64,000 bases of DNA from an uncultured Rickettsiales bacterium. GTDB taxonomy: Bacteria; Pseudomonadota; Alphaproteobacteria; Rs-D84. This document shows, one piece after another, positions 1-9,252 of this stretch. Location: the NCBI GenBank assembly GCA_900546225.1, contig URBZ01000005.1, forward strand, positions 1 to 64,000, in the 5' to 3' direction. Made by a program: the position numbers and the translations under genes. The notes beneath the pieces were generated by a model. The model was given only the letters and a program-made list of their open reading frames with translations. It was not told the origin of the DNA and ran no database searches. Positions within the stretch are counted from its first letter, which is position 1. Every line of letters begins with the position of its first letter.

Positions 1-3
1 GTG

Positions 4-88
4 GCGCGAATGCGACGGGGTGGTCGAGAGAGTGCGTAATAATAAAATTAGTGCACCTCCCCCTATCGGGTACTCCTCCACAGGAGAA
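4..88 (+). repeat. Dispersed repeat, left copy flanking the 157-aa gene
   Basis: This stretch matches 998-1093 in the same orientation: both contain GCGAATGCGACGG, GTGGTCGAGAGA, then CACCTCCCCCT, CGGGTACTCCTCCACAGGAG and AGAACT. The right copy carries about 12 extra bases in the middle. The C/T-rich palindromic core also recurs in the tmRNA intervening segment near 49,072. The two copies bracket the only gene in between. Confidence 0.75.
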
Positions 89-292
89 GAACTTAGACCG
101 CAACAAGAACGTAGCAAGTTCCCCTCCGGTGGAGGGGTGTCCGCTAGGACGGGGTGGTCTTTTATCTGGCTCACTGCGTTCGCACTGTTTAGTCCCTATT
201 CCTGCCTTTGCCCACCAACAAAATTTATCAATTTTGCGGGGCCCAGAGTGGGAATGACAATAGGAATGCGCCATTCGGCGCAGCCCTTATTA

Positions 293-324
293 CCTAGATT
301 CCGTGGTCAAGCCACGGAATGACA
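293..324. repeat. REP-like palindrome
   Basis: TTCCGTGG and CCACGGAA form an 8-bp stem around a TCAAG loop, followed by TGACAGG. The layout GATTCC-stem-GGAATGACA is the style of short intergenic palindromes common in alphaproteobacterial and endosymbiont genomes. Function unknown. Confidence 0.6.
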
Positions 325-436
325 GGTTCTTTAAGTGCAAGTATTATAAAACAAAACTAAATCACTATATCACTTTATCACTGACTCGTACCCTCCCCGT
401 CGTACTGGTGTGCGACCCCCCTCCGCGGGCGGGGAA

Positions 437-460
437 TAAAAAACGCCACGGTGGTGGCGT
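437..460 (-). terminator. Rho-independent terminator of the 157-aa gene
   Basis: On the minus strand ACGCCAC-CACC-GTGGCGT is a 7-bp stem with a 4-nt loop followed directly by six T. It begins 5 nt after the stop codon of the gene at 466-939. Confidence 0.85.
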
Positions 461-465
461 CGGGG

Positions 466-939
466 TTATTTACACATGTCGCGCAAGCGTTGGATTGCCA
501 GCAACAAGAACGAGTTTGCGGATTCTTGAACTGCGGTGGCGGGAAACTTGAAACTGCCGGATACCAGCCAACCAATGCTGGGCAAGTGCAATTCGCCAGT
601 TGAACGATTGCGCCACACCAATGTGCCGACAATCGTCTTGCCATCGCGCATGTACTTTGGGTTTTGAATTGCACGACCAATTTCTGGCATAAAATATGGT
701 TCTGTCTGCATTACCGCGACGGCCGCCAAGTCGCAATTCTTCATGCGGGTTCCGGGGTAAATGGTTGTGTTTTGGTGCAAGACCTGTGCGCGAACGGTGT
801 CGCTGTGTTGCTGGGGAATGCCGGTGTTGTTCAATGTGTTTGTGTTCCAGCATTCCAAATCATAGTTGTAATAAATCAGGCCCGAATGGTTCGCGCCGAA
901 TAATTGCTGCATTTCTGCGTCTGTTAAATTTTTTGCCAT
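466..939 (-). CDS. Hypothetical protein, 157 aa
   Basis: I do not recognise this protein. The start is the ATG at 939, preceded by AGGACA at a proper distance; a longer frame upstream runs through repeat DNA and is unlikely to be translated. The product is soluble-looking, with no signal peptide or membrane segment, and has scattered Cys (around residues 29, 69 and 156) and several aromatic residues (LIYYNYDLECW near the N-terminus, SIGWLVSGSFKF near the C-terminus). A strong terminator follows. It is a lone gene flanked by two direct copies of the same dispersed repeat (4-88 and 998-1093), which may mean it moved or was duplicated with them. Confidence 0.7.
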   Translation of the reverse strand: MAKNLTDAEMQQLFGANHSGLIYYNYDLECWNTNTLNNTGIPQQHSDTVRAQVLHQNTTIYPGTRMKNCDLAAVAVMQTEPYFMPEIGRAIQNPKYMRDGKTIVGTLVWRNRSTGELHLPSIGWLVSGSFKFPATAVQESANSFLLLAIQRLRDMCK

Positions 940-997
940 TTTATGTCCTGTATTTTTTGTGATTATAGGACTGAAATAAAGTTTGTCAAGCGCGGTG

Positions 998-1093
998 CGA
1001 ATGCGACGGAGTGGTCGAGAGAATGCATAATTATAGATTGATGCATTCAGACAAAAGACCACCTCCCCCTTCGGGTACTCCTCCACAGGAGGA
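998..1093 (+). repeat. Dispersed repeat, right copy
   Basis: Direct-orientation partner of 4-88, starting 994 bases later. It includes CGGGTACTCCTCCACAGGAG followed by GAGAACT. Together with the left copy it brackets the 157-aa gene. Confidence 0.75.
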
Positions 1094-1142
1094 GAACTCA
1101 GCCCGCGACGAGAATAACAAATATGTGCGCAACACCAATGTA

Positions 1143-1276
1143 CTGGATTGCCGCGCTGCGCTCGCAATGAATCCAAGCGAAGCGCAGGATGCGGCAAGGA
1201 CACAGTCCGCAGGCGACACACGTGCTAGTAGAGCCAAGTAAAAGGATAGTGACAGGAACGCAGTCCGCAGGCGACA
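1143..1276. repeat. REP-like unit and a short direct repeat
   Basis: From 1143 the sequence GGATTGCCGCGCTGCGCTCGC, then AATGA, has the layout of the widespread GGATTGC...GCTCGCAATGA palindrome family; a cousin lies near 46,600. Downstream the 16-mer CAGTCCGCAGGCGACA occurs twice (1203-1218 and 1261-1276), 58 bases apart. No gene is seen between 940 and 1309. Confidence 0.55.
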
Positions 1277-1309
1277 TAGACATAATCCCTGCCCCGTGGT
1301 GCGTGGAAA

Positions 1310-1525
1310 TCAGCGTTTTTCCCCACTGTGACGGGCTGCCGACAATGCCGTACGCAATGACTGGGACGCAATTTGACGAATTTTTGGCGCAAATGTGCGC
1401 ATATTCATGGCGTCAGCCACGCTGTCGGCAAAAATCTGGGCGATATATTCAATCTGTGTTGGTGCGATGACAAAAACCTCGCTAGTTATGTTGGATGTGT
1501 TCAAATTCTGTACTGGTTCACGCAT
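1310..1525 (-). CDS. Possible small protein, 71 aa
   Basis: I do not recognise it. The frame starts at an ATG preceded on the minus strand by GGGGGGATTTTTAT, a plausible ribosome site. The product has no signal peptide or cysteine and reads as one or two amphipathic helices (QIEYIAQIFADSVADAM, KIRQIASQSLRTAL), basic toward the end. It is divergent from secA, with a perfect 9-bp hairpin (GGTAATTTT/AAAATTACC, 1545-1567) in between. No terminator follows and it ends in repeat-rich DNA, so it could be spurious. Confidence 0.45.
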   Translation of the reverse strand: MREPVQNLNTSNITSEVFVIAPTQIEYIAQIFADSVADAMNMRTFAPKIRQIASQSLRTALSAARHSGEKR

Positions 1526-1615
1526 ATAAAAATCCCCCCAAATTCGGTAATTTTAGGAAAAAATTACCACTGCCACTTGTTTTGTTTTCTTTACCGCATT
1601 ATATCATAAAGTATC

Positions 1616-1644
1616 TTGACCGCAAGGTACAAAATTGCTATAAA
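1616..1644 (+). promoter_or_regulatory. secA promoter
   Basis: TTGACC (1616-1621), 17-nt spacer, TATAAA (1639-1644). It lies 26 nt before the secA ATG, leaving a short leader that carries the AAGGAAAAG ribosome site. Confidence 0.7.
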
Positions 1645-1670
1645 ATTGGGGAAAAAGACAAGGAAAAGTT

Positions 1671-4286
1671 ATGTTAAAAAATATTATCACAAAAGTATTG
1701 GGTTCTGCCAACGACCGCTTGGTAAAATCGTATGACAAAACGGTATCGTTGATAAATGATTTAGAGCCGAAATATCATGCCATGACCGATGACCAGTTGC
1801 GCGAACAAACACAGGAATTGCGCAAGCGTCTGCAAAATGGTGAAAAAGAAAAGAATATTTTGCCTGATGCGTTCGCATTGGTGCGCGAGGCGTCTGTGCG
1901 TACGATTGGACTGCGCCACTTTAACGTCCAGATGATTGGTGGTATGGTTCTGACCGGTGGCCAGATTGCCGAAATGAAGACCGGTGAAGGTAAAACGCTG
2001 GTTGCAACGCTGGCGTTGTTCTTGAAGGCATTGTATGGCAAGGGCGCGCATCTGATTACGGTCAATGATTATTTGGCGTCACGTGACGCGGCGTGGATGG
2101 GTCAGGTTTATCGTTTCTTGGGGTTGACCATTGGCACAATTCAGCACGATATGACCGATGACGAACGTCGTGCGGCGTATGCGTGCGATATCACATATGT
2201 GACCAATTCTGAATTGGGTTTTGATTACCTGCGCGACAATATGAAATTTTCCAAGGCACAACAGGTTTTGCGACCACTGTTCTTTGCCATTGTTGACGAG
2301 GTTGACAGCATTCTGATTGACGAAGCGCGCACCCCGTTGATTATTTCGGGCCCCGCCGAAGATACCAGTGAATTGTACGCACAGGTTGACGCGGTGGTTG
2401 CACAACTGAATCCATCTGATTACAAGAAAGACGAAAAAGACCGCCATGTGACATTGACGGAATCGGGTGTCGACACGATTACGCGCCTGTTAAAAGATGC
2501 TGGTCTGTTGGTGGGCGATAACCTGTATGCATCTGAAAATGCGCCGCTGGTTATGCATATTCAGCAATCGTTGCTGGCGCATCATTTGTACCAGAAAAAC
2601 GTGAACTATGTCGTGCGCGATGGTGAAATTTTGATTGTTGATGAATTTACCGGTCGTGTTATGACGGGCCGCCGTTTCGGCAAAGGTCTGCATCAGGCGA
2701 TAGAAGCCAAAGAACACGTTCAGGTTCAGCCAGAAAATCAGACAGTGTCCAGTATTTCATACCAGAACCTGTTCCGTTTGTACGAAACACTGGCGGGTAT
2801 GACCGGTACTGCGATGACCGAGGCCGCTGAATTTGAAGAAATCTATAAATTGCGTGTGGTATCAATTCCGACAAATCGTCCGGTTGCGCGTATTGATCAT
2901 CACGATGAAATCTATCGCAACAAGGAAGAAAAATACGACGCGATTATCAAACAGATTCAGGATTGTATGGCACGCCAGCAACCGGTCTTGGTTGGTACGG
3001 TGTCGATTGAAAAATCCGAAGAACTGGCGGCGATTGTGCGCAAGAAATTGGGTATCAATCCGGCGGTTCTGAATGCAAAACATCATGAATCCGAGGCTAA
3101 GATTGTTGCACAGGCCGGTGCCCCAGGGGCGGTCACCATTGCAACGAATATGGCGGGTCGTGGTACTGATATTAAACTGGGTGGTAACGCCGAAGATTTA
3201 ATTGCAGAACTGGATGCAGATGCGCCTGATTTCGAGGAAAAGAAAAAAGAAATCTATGACCGTATCGAGAAAAACAAGAAGTTGGTTCTGGACGCGGGTG
3301 GTCTGTATGTAATTGGTACGGAACGTCACGAATCACGTCGTATTGATAACCAGTTGCGCGGGCGCAGTGGTCGTCAGGGTGACCCAGGGGATTCTAAGTT
3401 CTTCCTAGCATTGGACGACGATTTGATGCGTATATTTGGTGCGGCGCGTTTGAATGGTATGCTGACCACGCTGGGGTTAAAGACGGGCGAGGCAATCACC
3501 CACCCATGGATTACTAAGGCGTTGGAAAAAGCACAAAAGCGTGTAGAAGCCAGATATTTCGAGGCCCGTAAAGAACTGTTGAAATACGACAACGTTATGA
3601 ATGAACAACGTGGTGTTGTGTACAAGCAGCGTGATGACCTGATGACCAGCGAAGATTTAGCACCGCTGGCGCGTGAAATGATTGGCGATGTGGTGGAAAT
3701 TATCTGTGAAAATAATATTCCAGAAAAATCCCATCCGATGGATTGGAATACTGCCGGCATTCACGATGCAATGTTGCGCGCGTTTGCGTTGGATATCACT
3801 GATATTGAAAAGTGGAAAACCGACGAAAATATCACAGAACGCACGGCGTATGATATCTTGCATTCGTTGGCAATGCGTCGATATGATGCACAGGCGCAAA
3901 AGTATGGCCCAGAATTGATGCAGATGGCGTCCCGCCAGATGATGTTGGGCGCATTGGATGCGGTGTGGAAACGTCACTTGCAACAGATGGATTATTTGCA
4001 GACGGCGATTGGCCTGCGTGGGTACGCCCAGAAAAATCCGCTGTATGAATACAAGCGCGAAGCGTTGGAATTGTTCAAGAATACAATCAACAATTTCAAA
4101 CTGATGTCTGTGTCGTACATATCACGCATGGAATTGACACGTGCGGATGTTGATGCGACCGAACAACAGCGTGCCCAGCATGACGCGGAACTGAATCAGG
4201 CCGCCGGTATGGAGGCGCGTCGTAATGCGCCCTGCCCGTGTGGGTCTGGGTTAAAGTACAAGCATTGCTGTGGCAAGTTGCATTAA
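1671..4286 (+). CDS. secA: Preprotein translocase ATPase SecA
   Basis: SecA is the cytosolic motor that drives unfolded preproteins through SecYEG. The 871-residue length is normal. Visible landmarks: Walker A GEGKT near residue 104, the DEVDSILIDEARTPL Walker B/DEAD segment near 210, NMAGRGTDIKLGG and GTERHESRRIDNQLRGRSGRQGD of the second helicase lobe (quoted in parts: ERHESRRIDNQ, RGRSGRQGD), and a C-terminal zinc-binding tail CPCGSGLKYKHCCG that binds SecB or lipid in relatives. The ATG at 1671 has AAGGAAAAG upstream. It is monocistronic, with its own promoter and a strong terminator. Many clients are evident in this window, including four exported cysteine-containing proteins. Confidence 0.98.
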   Translation: MLKNIITKVLGSANDRLVKSYDKTVSLINDLEPKYHAMTDDQLREQTQELRKRLQNGEKEKNILPDAFALVREASVRTIGLRHFNVQMIGGMVLTGGQIAEMKTGEGKTLVATLALFLKALYGKGAHLITVNDYLASRDAAWMGQVYRFLGLTIGTIQHDMTDDERRAAYACDITYVTNSELGFDYLRDNMKFSKAQQVLRPLFFAIVDEVDSILIDEARTPLIISGPAEDTSELYAQVDAVVAQLNPSDYKKDEKDRHVTLTESGVDTITRLLKDAGLLVGDNLYASENAPLVMHIQQSLLAHHLYQKNVNYVVRDGEILIVDEFTGRVMTGRRFGKGLHQAIEAKEHVQVQPENQTVSSISYQNLFRLYETLAGMTGTAMTEAAEFEEIYKLRVVSIPTNRPVARIDHHDEIYRNKEEKYDAIIKQIQDCMARQQPVLVGTVSIEKSEELAAIVRKKLGINPAVLNAKHHESEAKIVAQAGAPGAVTIATNMAGRGTDIKLGGNAEDLIAELDADAPDFEEKKKEIYDRIEKNKKLVLDAGGLYVIGTERHESRRIDNQLRGRSGRQGDPGDSKFFLALDDDLMRIFGAARLNGMLTTLGLKTGEAITHPWITKALEKAQKRVEARYFEARKELLKYDNVMNEQRGVVYKQRDDLMTSEDLAPLAREMIGDVVEIICENNIPEKSHPMDWNTAGIHDAMLRAFALDITDIEKWKTDENITERTAYDILHSLAMRRYDAQAQKYGPELMQMASRQMMLGALDAVWKRHLQQMDYLQTAIGLRGYAQKNPLYEYKREALELFKNTINNFKLMSVSYISRMELTRADVDATEQQRAQHDAELNQAAGMEARRNAPCPCGSGLKYKHCCGKLH

Positions 4287-4312
4287 AAAACGGGGCGTTT
4301 GCCCCGTTTTTT
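4287..4312 (+). terminator. secA terminator
   Basis: CGGGGC-GTTT-GCCCCG stem-loop preceded by A-rich sequence and followed by six T, immediately after the secA stop. Confidence 0.95.
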
Positions 4313-4372
4313 ATGTGCGCGGGAAATAAATTTCCTGTCAATAAAAAAATCTGCATTTTGATAAATATCTGG

Positions 4373-4402
4373 TTGCGGCGTGGGGGCAAATTTTGCTATT
4401 GT
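4373..4402 (+). promoter_or_regulatory. Putative leaderless promoter of dnaE
   Basis: TTGCGG (4373-4378), 18-nt spacer, TATTGT (4397-4402). The -10 ends 6 nt before the dnaE ATG, so transcription would start at or next to the start codon; no Shine-Dalgarno sequence is present. Confidence 0.5.
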
Positions 4403-4408
4403 GGCGGC

Positions 4409-7400
4409 ATGGAAAAACAATTCGTTCATCTTCATACTCATACCCGTTTGTCGGTCGGAACTGGGACTATTCAGGTCAAGGAATTGCCTGCGTTGTGTAT
4501 TGCCGCCGGTATGCCCGCGTGTGCGTTGACAGATACGAATTTGATGTCGGGCTGTGCCGAATTTTCTGATGTTATGCCGGCCAAGAAAGTCCAACCGATT
4601 ATTGGCGTCGAAATATCGTTAAATCATCATACGGTTGACCCGAAAATCTTGCGTGAATCATCGTTGTCCCAGATTGTTTTGTTGGCGCAAAATCACGGCG
4701 GGTATCTGAACCTGTGTGAACTGAGCCGTATTATGTACATGCGTGGTGACAATCACCATTTGGGGCCATATATCACGTTTGATGAATTGGCATCGCATGC
4801 CGATGGGGTTATTTGTCTGTCGGGGGCGCATCATGGGCCGATTGGTATGGCGATTTTGAATAATCAAAATTCACAGGCACGTGCGTATGCTGAACAATTT
4901 CAACAGATTTTTGGCGACCGATTCTATATGGAAATTCAGCGTCACGGTTTGGCGGACGAAATTAAAACAGAACCTGAATTTCTGAACATTGCGCGTGAAT
5001 TAAATATTCCAATCGTTGCGACAAATGATGTTGTGTGCGCCGCCGCATCGGATTATGAGGCCGAAGATGCCCTGTCCTGTGTTTTGGGTCAGACCAAGGT
5101 TATTGATCCAGATCGTCCGCGCAAATCGTCTGAACAGTATTTCAAATCGCCCGATGAAATGTGGGAACTGTTTTCTGATTTGCCAGAGGCGTGCGAGAAC
5201 ACGGTTGAAATCGCGCGTCGGTGCGGGTTTATGGTGAATGTTCACGAAAAGCCATTGCTGCCACGTTTCGGTGATGATTTGGAAAACGAATGCCAAATGT
5301 TGCGCGAGCATACCATGTCGGGATTGGCGGCGCGTATGCGTGAACAAGGAATTACCGATACAAAACCGTATTACGAACAGGCGGAATTTGAACTGGATGT
5401 TATTATCAATATGGGATTTCCGGGGTATTTCCTGATTGTTGCGGACTATATCGATTGGTGTCGTAAAAATGACGTTTTAACCGGCCCAGGGCGTGGTTCG
5501 GGCGCTGGGTCTATTGTGGCGTGGGCATTGGGTATTACACACGTAAATCCGTTAAAGTACGGATTGCTGTTTGAACGTTTCTTGAACCCAGATCGTATTT
5601 CAATGCCCGATTTCGACGTGGACTTTGAACCGACGGGTATTGAACGCGTGTTGGCGTATATTTGTGATAAATACGGTCATGATTCGGTATGTCGTATTAT
5701 CACATTCGGCAGTTTGCAGGCCCGCGGCGCGATTCGCGATATTGGACGCGTGTATGGGATTCCGTATTCTAAATCAGACCGCCTGTCTAAACTGATTCCC
5801 CAAGATGCAAAAAAATTAAAAGATGCAGTTGATGCATCGTCTGAAATTCAGCATGTTTTGGCAACTGACGAAGACATGAACAAGGTTGTGTCCATCGCCG
5901 AGGAGTTGGAGGGTTCAATTCGAAACCTGGGTCAGCACGCGTGCGGTGTCGTTATTGGCGACCGCCCAACGACCAAGATTGCGCCGGTGTATCGCGATCC
6001 CGCCAACCCGTTGCCATCGTGCCAATTTGACGGACACTATTTGGAATCGGCGGGGTTGATTAAATTTGACTTTTTGGGATTGGAAACACTGGTTGTATTA
6101 AAGTATGCTGTGCGATTGATTCAACAAACGCGTGGCATCAACATTGATTTGGACAAGATTCCAGTTGATGATCCGAAAACAATGGCATTGTGGCAACGTG
6201 GACATACCGAAGGTATATTCCAATTCGATGCCCCGTTTGTGCAACAGACATTGCGCAAGATGCGTCCGACCAGTTTCTTGGAAATTTCGGCGTTAAATGC
6301 GTTGAACCGTCCGGGGCCTATTGCATTTATTCCGCAATTTATCGCCCGTATGCATGGCGAAGAAGCGATTGAATATGTTCACCCAAAGGCCGAACCAATT
6401 CTGAAAGAAACATATGGCATTATCGTTTATCAGGAACAGGTTATGATGCTGACGCGCGCGTTGGCGGGATTTACACGCGGTCAATCCGATACCGTGCGCA
6501 AGGCCATGGGTAAAAAGAAGTTGGACTTGCTGGCGCAGTTGGAAGTAAAATTTATGGACGGTTGCGAACAGGAACAAACCTTGAACCGTGAACAGGCCAA
6601 AGACCTGTGGGAAAAGTTCAAGGAATTTGCAAAGTACGCGTTTAATAAATCACACGCTATCGCCTATTCCATCGTTGCAAACCAGTGCGCGTATTTGAAG
6701 GCGAACTTTACCCCTGAATTTCTGGCGGCATCTATGTCCAGTAATCTGAATGATACCGACCAGTTGGCGTTGTTTGTTGATGATGCCAAGGCAAACTTTA
6801 ACATTCAAATTGTGCCGCCTGATATCAATGTCAGTGAATCGCTGTTCACGGTGCGTGATGGCAAGATTATTTATGGTTTGGCGGCAATCAAAGGCGTGGG
6901 TACGGCGGCAACAGATGCGATTGTTGCAGAACGTAATGCACACGGAAAATTCAAGAATCTGACCGATTTTGCAAAGCGTTGCGCGCCAATTATGAACAAA
7001 CGTATTTTGGAGGCGTTTGCCCGCGTTGGTGTGCTGGATTCATTGCAACCAAATCGTGCGGCCATATTCATCAATGCTGATGCGATTTTGTCGTATGCTT
7101 CAAAATCCAAAGATGGCGCAAATTCGTTGTCACTGTTTGCAAACACGGTCGAAGATGATGTTGTCGAAGACAGATTGACCAAGAATCTGACACGGGTTGC
7201 ACCATGGACGTTTGGGCAACGTTTGGAAAATGAGTTGGCGGCACTGGGTTTCTATATTTCGGCGCACCCGTTGGATCAGTTCAAACATCTGATTCAGCGT
7301 GCCAAATTGGCGACCAGTGCGTCACTGATGGAACTGGGTGATCGCAAGCCGGTTCAGGTTGCGGCGAATGTAAATTCGTTCTCGCGTCGGCGTACCAAGA

Positions 7401-7819
7401 CCGGCAAAGAAATGATTACAATCAATGCGTCTGACAGTTTCGGTAATATCGATGCGGTGGCATTTGGCGATGCGGCGGCAACATTTGCCCAGACACTGTC
7501 CACTGAAAACGTTGTGTTGATTTCGGGCAAAACGTCCGCGCGTGATGATCGCGTGTCAATATTTGTTGATTCTATTACACCGCTGACGCAATGGGTGGCG
7601 CGTGTTGCACGAAAACTGACGTTGGAAATTTATGACAAAGACGTATTGCCCGCGGTTAAAAAGGCATTGATTTCATTGCCACATGGCAATACACGTGTAA
7701 TTTTGAACCTGCACGGGGCGGACAAAACGGCGTCTATTGCATTGCCAACGGGCGTTGAATTGGGTGCAACCACGGCCAAGGATTTAATCGCATTGGGAAT
7801 AAAGGTTGAAATAGAATGA
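4409..7819 (+). CDS. dnaE: DNA polymerase III subunit alpha
   Basis: Replicative polymerase subunit, 1,136 residues (DnaE1-type length). An N-terminal PHP domain begins FVHLHTHTRLSV; where family members with an intact PHP site usually have LTDHG this protein has LTDTN, so the PHP site is probably inactive. The polymerase core shows GPGRGSGAGSIVAWALGIT near residue 360 and the catalytic PDFDVDFE near 400. Helix-hairpin-helix and OB-fold regions follow (GLAAIKGVGTAATDAI near 835). I chose the ATG at 4409 because the frame upstream runs through the secA terminator, and a promoter-like -10 sits 6 nt before it. Its stop overlaps the rsmH start (ATGA). Confidence 0.97.
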   Translation: MEKQFVHLHTHTRLSVGTGTIQVKELPALCIAAGMPACALTDTNLMSGCAEFSDVMPAKKVQPIIGVEISLNHHTVDPKILRESSLSQIVLLAQNHGGYLNLCELSRIMYMRGDNHHLGPYITFDELASHADGVICLSGAHHGPIGMAILNNQNSQARAYAEQFQQIFGDRFYMEIQRHGLADEIKTEPEFLNIARELNIPIVATNDVVCAAASDYEAEDALSCVLGQTKVIDPDRPRKSSEQYFKSPDEMWELFSDLPEACENTVEIARRCGFMVNVHEKPLLPRFGDDLENECQMLREHTMSGLAARMREQGITDTKPYYEQAEFELDVIINMGFPGYFLIVADYIDWCRKNDVLTGPGRGSGAGSIVAWALGITHVNPLKYGLLFERFLNPDRISMPDFDVDFEPTGIERVLAYICDKYGHDSVCRIITFGSLQARGAIRDIGRVYGIPYSKSDRLSKLIPQDAKKLKDAVDASSEIQHVLATDEDMNKVVSIAEELEGSIRNLGQHACGVVIGDRPTTKIAPVYRDPANPLPSCQFDGHYLESAGLIKFDFLGLETLVVLKYAVRLIQQTRGINIDLDKIPVDDPKTMALWQRGHTEGIFQFDAPFVQQTLRKMRPTSFLEISALNALNRPGPIAFIPQFIARMHGEEAIEYVHPKAEPILKETYGIIVYQEQVMMLTRALAGFTRGQSDTVRKAMGKKKLDLLAQLEVKFMDGCEQEQTLNREQAKDLWEKFKEFAKYAFNKSHAIAYSIVANQCAYLKANFTPEFLAASMSSNLNDTDQLALFVDDAKANFNIQIVPPDINVSESLFTVRDGKIIYGLAAIKGVGTAATDAIVAERNAHGKFKNLTDFAKRCAPIMNKRILEAFARVGVLDSLQPNRAAIFINADAILSYASKSKDGANSLSLFANTVEDDVVEDRLTKNLTRVAPWTFGQRLENELAALGFYISAHPLDQFKHLIQRAKLATSASLMELGDRKPVQVAANVNSFSRRRTKTGKEMITINASDSFGNIDAVAFGDAAATFAQTLSTENVVLISGKTSARDDRVSIFVDSITPLTQWVARVARKLTLEIYDKDVLPAVKKALISLPHGNTRVILNLHGADKTASIALPTGVELGATTAKDLIALGIKVEIE

Positions 7820-8670
7820 CGGCAGCAAAGCATATTCCTGTGTTGTTGGGCGCGGTGATGGACGCATTGGGCGATGTGCGTGGCATGCGCGTTATTGATG
7901 CGACGTTTGGTGCGGGCGGTTATTCGCGCGCTTTTTTGAATGCAGGCGCGTCGGTTATTGCGTTTGACCGTGATCCGAATGTTGTCGCGGATGCCGATGC
8001 GTTGCGTGCGGAATTTGGCGACAGATTTACATTTGTTGCGCGTCCTTTTTCGGCGATGGCGGAATTGAATGAAACGTTTGATGCAATCGTGTTTGATTTG
8101 GGTATTTCATCAATGCAGATTGACATTGCGTCGCGTGGTTTCTCTTTTCGGGCGGACGCACCATTGGATATGCGTATGTCGGTGGCGGGCGTGACAGCGG
8201 CCGAATTTATTCAAAATGCGTCAGCGGTCGATTTGGCACATGTGTTGCGTGAATATGGCGATGTAAAAAAGGCGGGCATAATTGCAAATGCAATAAAACG
8301 TGCCGCACCAAAAACAACGTTTGAATTGCGTGACCTGATTCATAATCCGCGTGATGTCGCACCGGTGTTTCAGGCATTGCGCATTGCGGTGAATGATGAA
8401 ATGGGCGAACTGGAACGCGCCCTGCGTGCCGTGCCTGATTTGCTGAATGTTGGCGGCAAATGTGTGTGCGTGACGTTTCATTCACTGGAAGACAGAATTG
8501 TCAAAAACACGTTCCGCACGTGGACGTCGCCGTTGGGTGACCCGCATATGCCGGTGGTCGCAGAACCAAAATTTGCGGCAATGCCCACAAAAACACCAAC
8601 AAGCGCGGAACTGGAAAACAATTCGCGTGCACGCAGTGCGCACATGCGTGCGGTCGTAAAATCATATTGA
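7816..8670 (+). CDS. rsmH: 16S rRNA (cytosine1402-N4)-methyltransferase RsmH
   Basis: SAM-dependent methyltransferase that modifies C1402 of 16S rRNA in the P-site. The 284-residue protein has the family start HIPVLLGAVMDAL, the SAM-binding DATFGAGGYSRAFL, FDLGISSMQID, and GGKCVCVTFHSLEDRIVK near the C-terminus. It overlaps dnaE by 4 nt, so it is translationally coupled to the polymerase gene. Usually rsmH heads the mraZ/ftsL division cluster; its placement after dnaE is unusual. Confidence 0.95.
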   Translation: MTAAKHIPVLLGAVMDALGDVRGMRVIDATFGAGGYSRAFLNAGASVIAFDRDPNVVADADALRAEFGDRFTFVARPFSAMAELNETFDAIVFDLGISSMQIDIASRGFSFRADAPLDMRMSVAGVTAAEFIQNASAVDLAHVLREYGDVKKAGIIANAIKRAAPKTTFELRDLIHNPRDVAPVFQALRIAVNDEMGELERALRAVPDLLNVGGKCVCVTFHSLEDRIVKNTFRTWTSPLGDPHMPVVAEPKFAAMPTKTPTSAELENNSRARSAHMRAVVKSY

Positions 8671-8727
8671 CCCGCCCTGTGCGTTTTTTGTAGAATTATC
8701 GTTGATAAACAAGGAAAGGTAAATTAA

Positions 8728-9225
8728 ATGAAAAAGTTATTGGCTTTGTTATTAGCAGCCGCGCCGGCGTCAGCGTTGGCGAATCCCGCATGTCCGGTGT
8801 GCACAATCGCGATTGGCGCGTCATTGGAAATCGCACGTCATATGGGCGTGCCAGACAGTGTTGTTGGCCTGTGGGCGGGTGCATTGTTGGCGTTGTTGGG
8901 GTACTGGGCAATCAAGTTCTGTGACAAGCGCGGTTGGAATTGGCGCGGTCGTAATCCTATGTTGATTGTGCTGTCGGTGGCGATGATTGGTTTTGTGTAT
9001 TTGGGGCGCGTAAAATATAATCCCCAAATGATTTGTGGCACATTCGTTATGGACCCTGTGCTGTTCGGAACAATTTGTGGTGCAATCTTGTTCATCTCGG
9101 TGGAAAAATTGTACGATTTTATGAAGGCACGTAATGGCGGTCACGCACATTTCCCATTTGAAAAGGTTGTTTTACCCATTGTTGCACTGGCGTTGGTCAG
9201 TTGGGCAATGGTTGTATGCATGTAA
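8728..9225 (+). CDS. Conserved-looking membrane protein with CPVC motif, 165 aa
   Basis: Function unknown. An N-terminal signal peptide (KKLLALLLAAAPASALA) is followed at once by NPACPVCTIAIGASLEIAR, placing a C-x2-C pair just after the probable cleavage site. About four hydrophobic segments follow, with further Cys near residues 70 and 109 and at residue 164. The CPVC pair on a membrane protein could be a redox or metal site, but I see no thioredoxin fold. The ribosome site is AAGGAAAGG; 27 nt separate it from the next gene, so the two are probably one operon. Confidence 0.8.
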   Translation: MKKLLALLLAAAPASALANPACPVCTIAIGASLEIARHMGVPDSVVGLWAGALLALLGYWAIKFCDKRGWNWRGRNPMLIVLSVAMIGFVYLGRVKYNPQMICGTFVMDPVLFGTICGAILFISVEKLYDFMKARNGGHAHFPFEKVVLPIVALALVSWAMVVCM

Positions 9226-9252
9226 TTTGAGATATTCTAAGGAGAAATAAAC

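Larger units (their letters stand above)
1..436. other. Repeat-rich intergenic region, no gene seen
   Basis: About 435 bases with no convincing coding sequence on either strand; short frames here lack ribosome sites and simply read through repeats. It holds part of a dispersed repeat (4-88), a C/T-rich imperfect palindrome around 119-137 (CCCTCC...GGAGGG), a REP-like hairpin (293-324) and, at 356-385, three copies of an ATCACT-type motif that is the reverse complement of the AGTGATA cluster near 18,400. It reads like an accumulation of small dispersed elements. Confidence 0.6.

Noticed and set aside
20..1241. Several short frames in the left-end repeats
   Set aside because: They read through repeats on both strands, lack ribosome sites and have no conserved composition.
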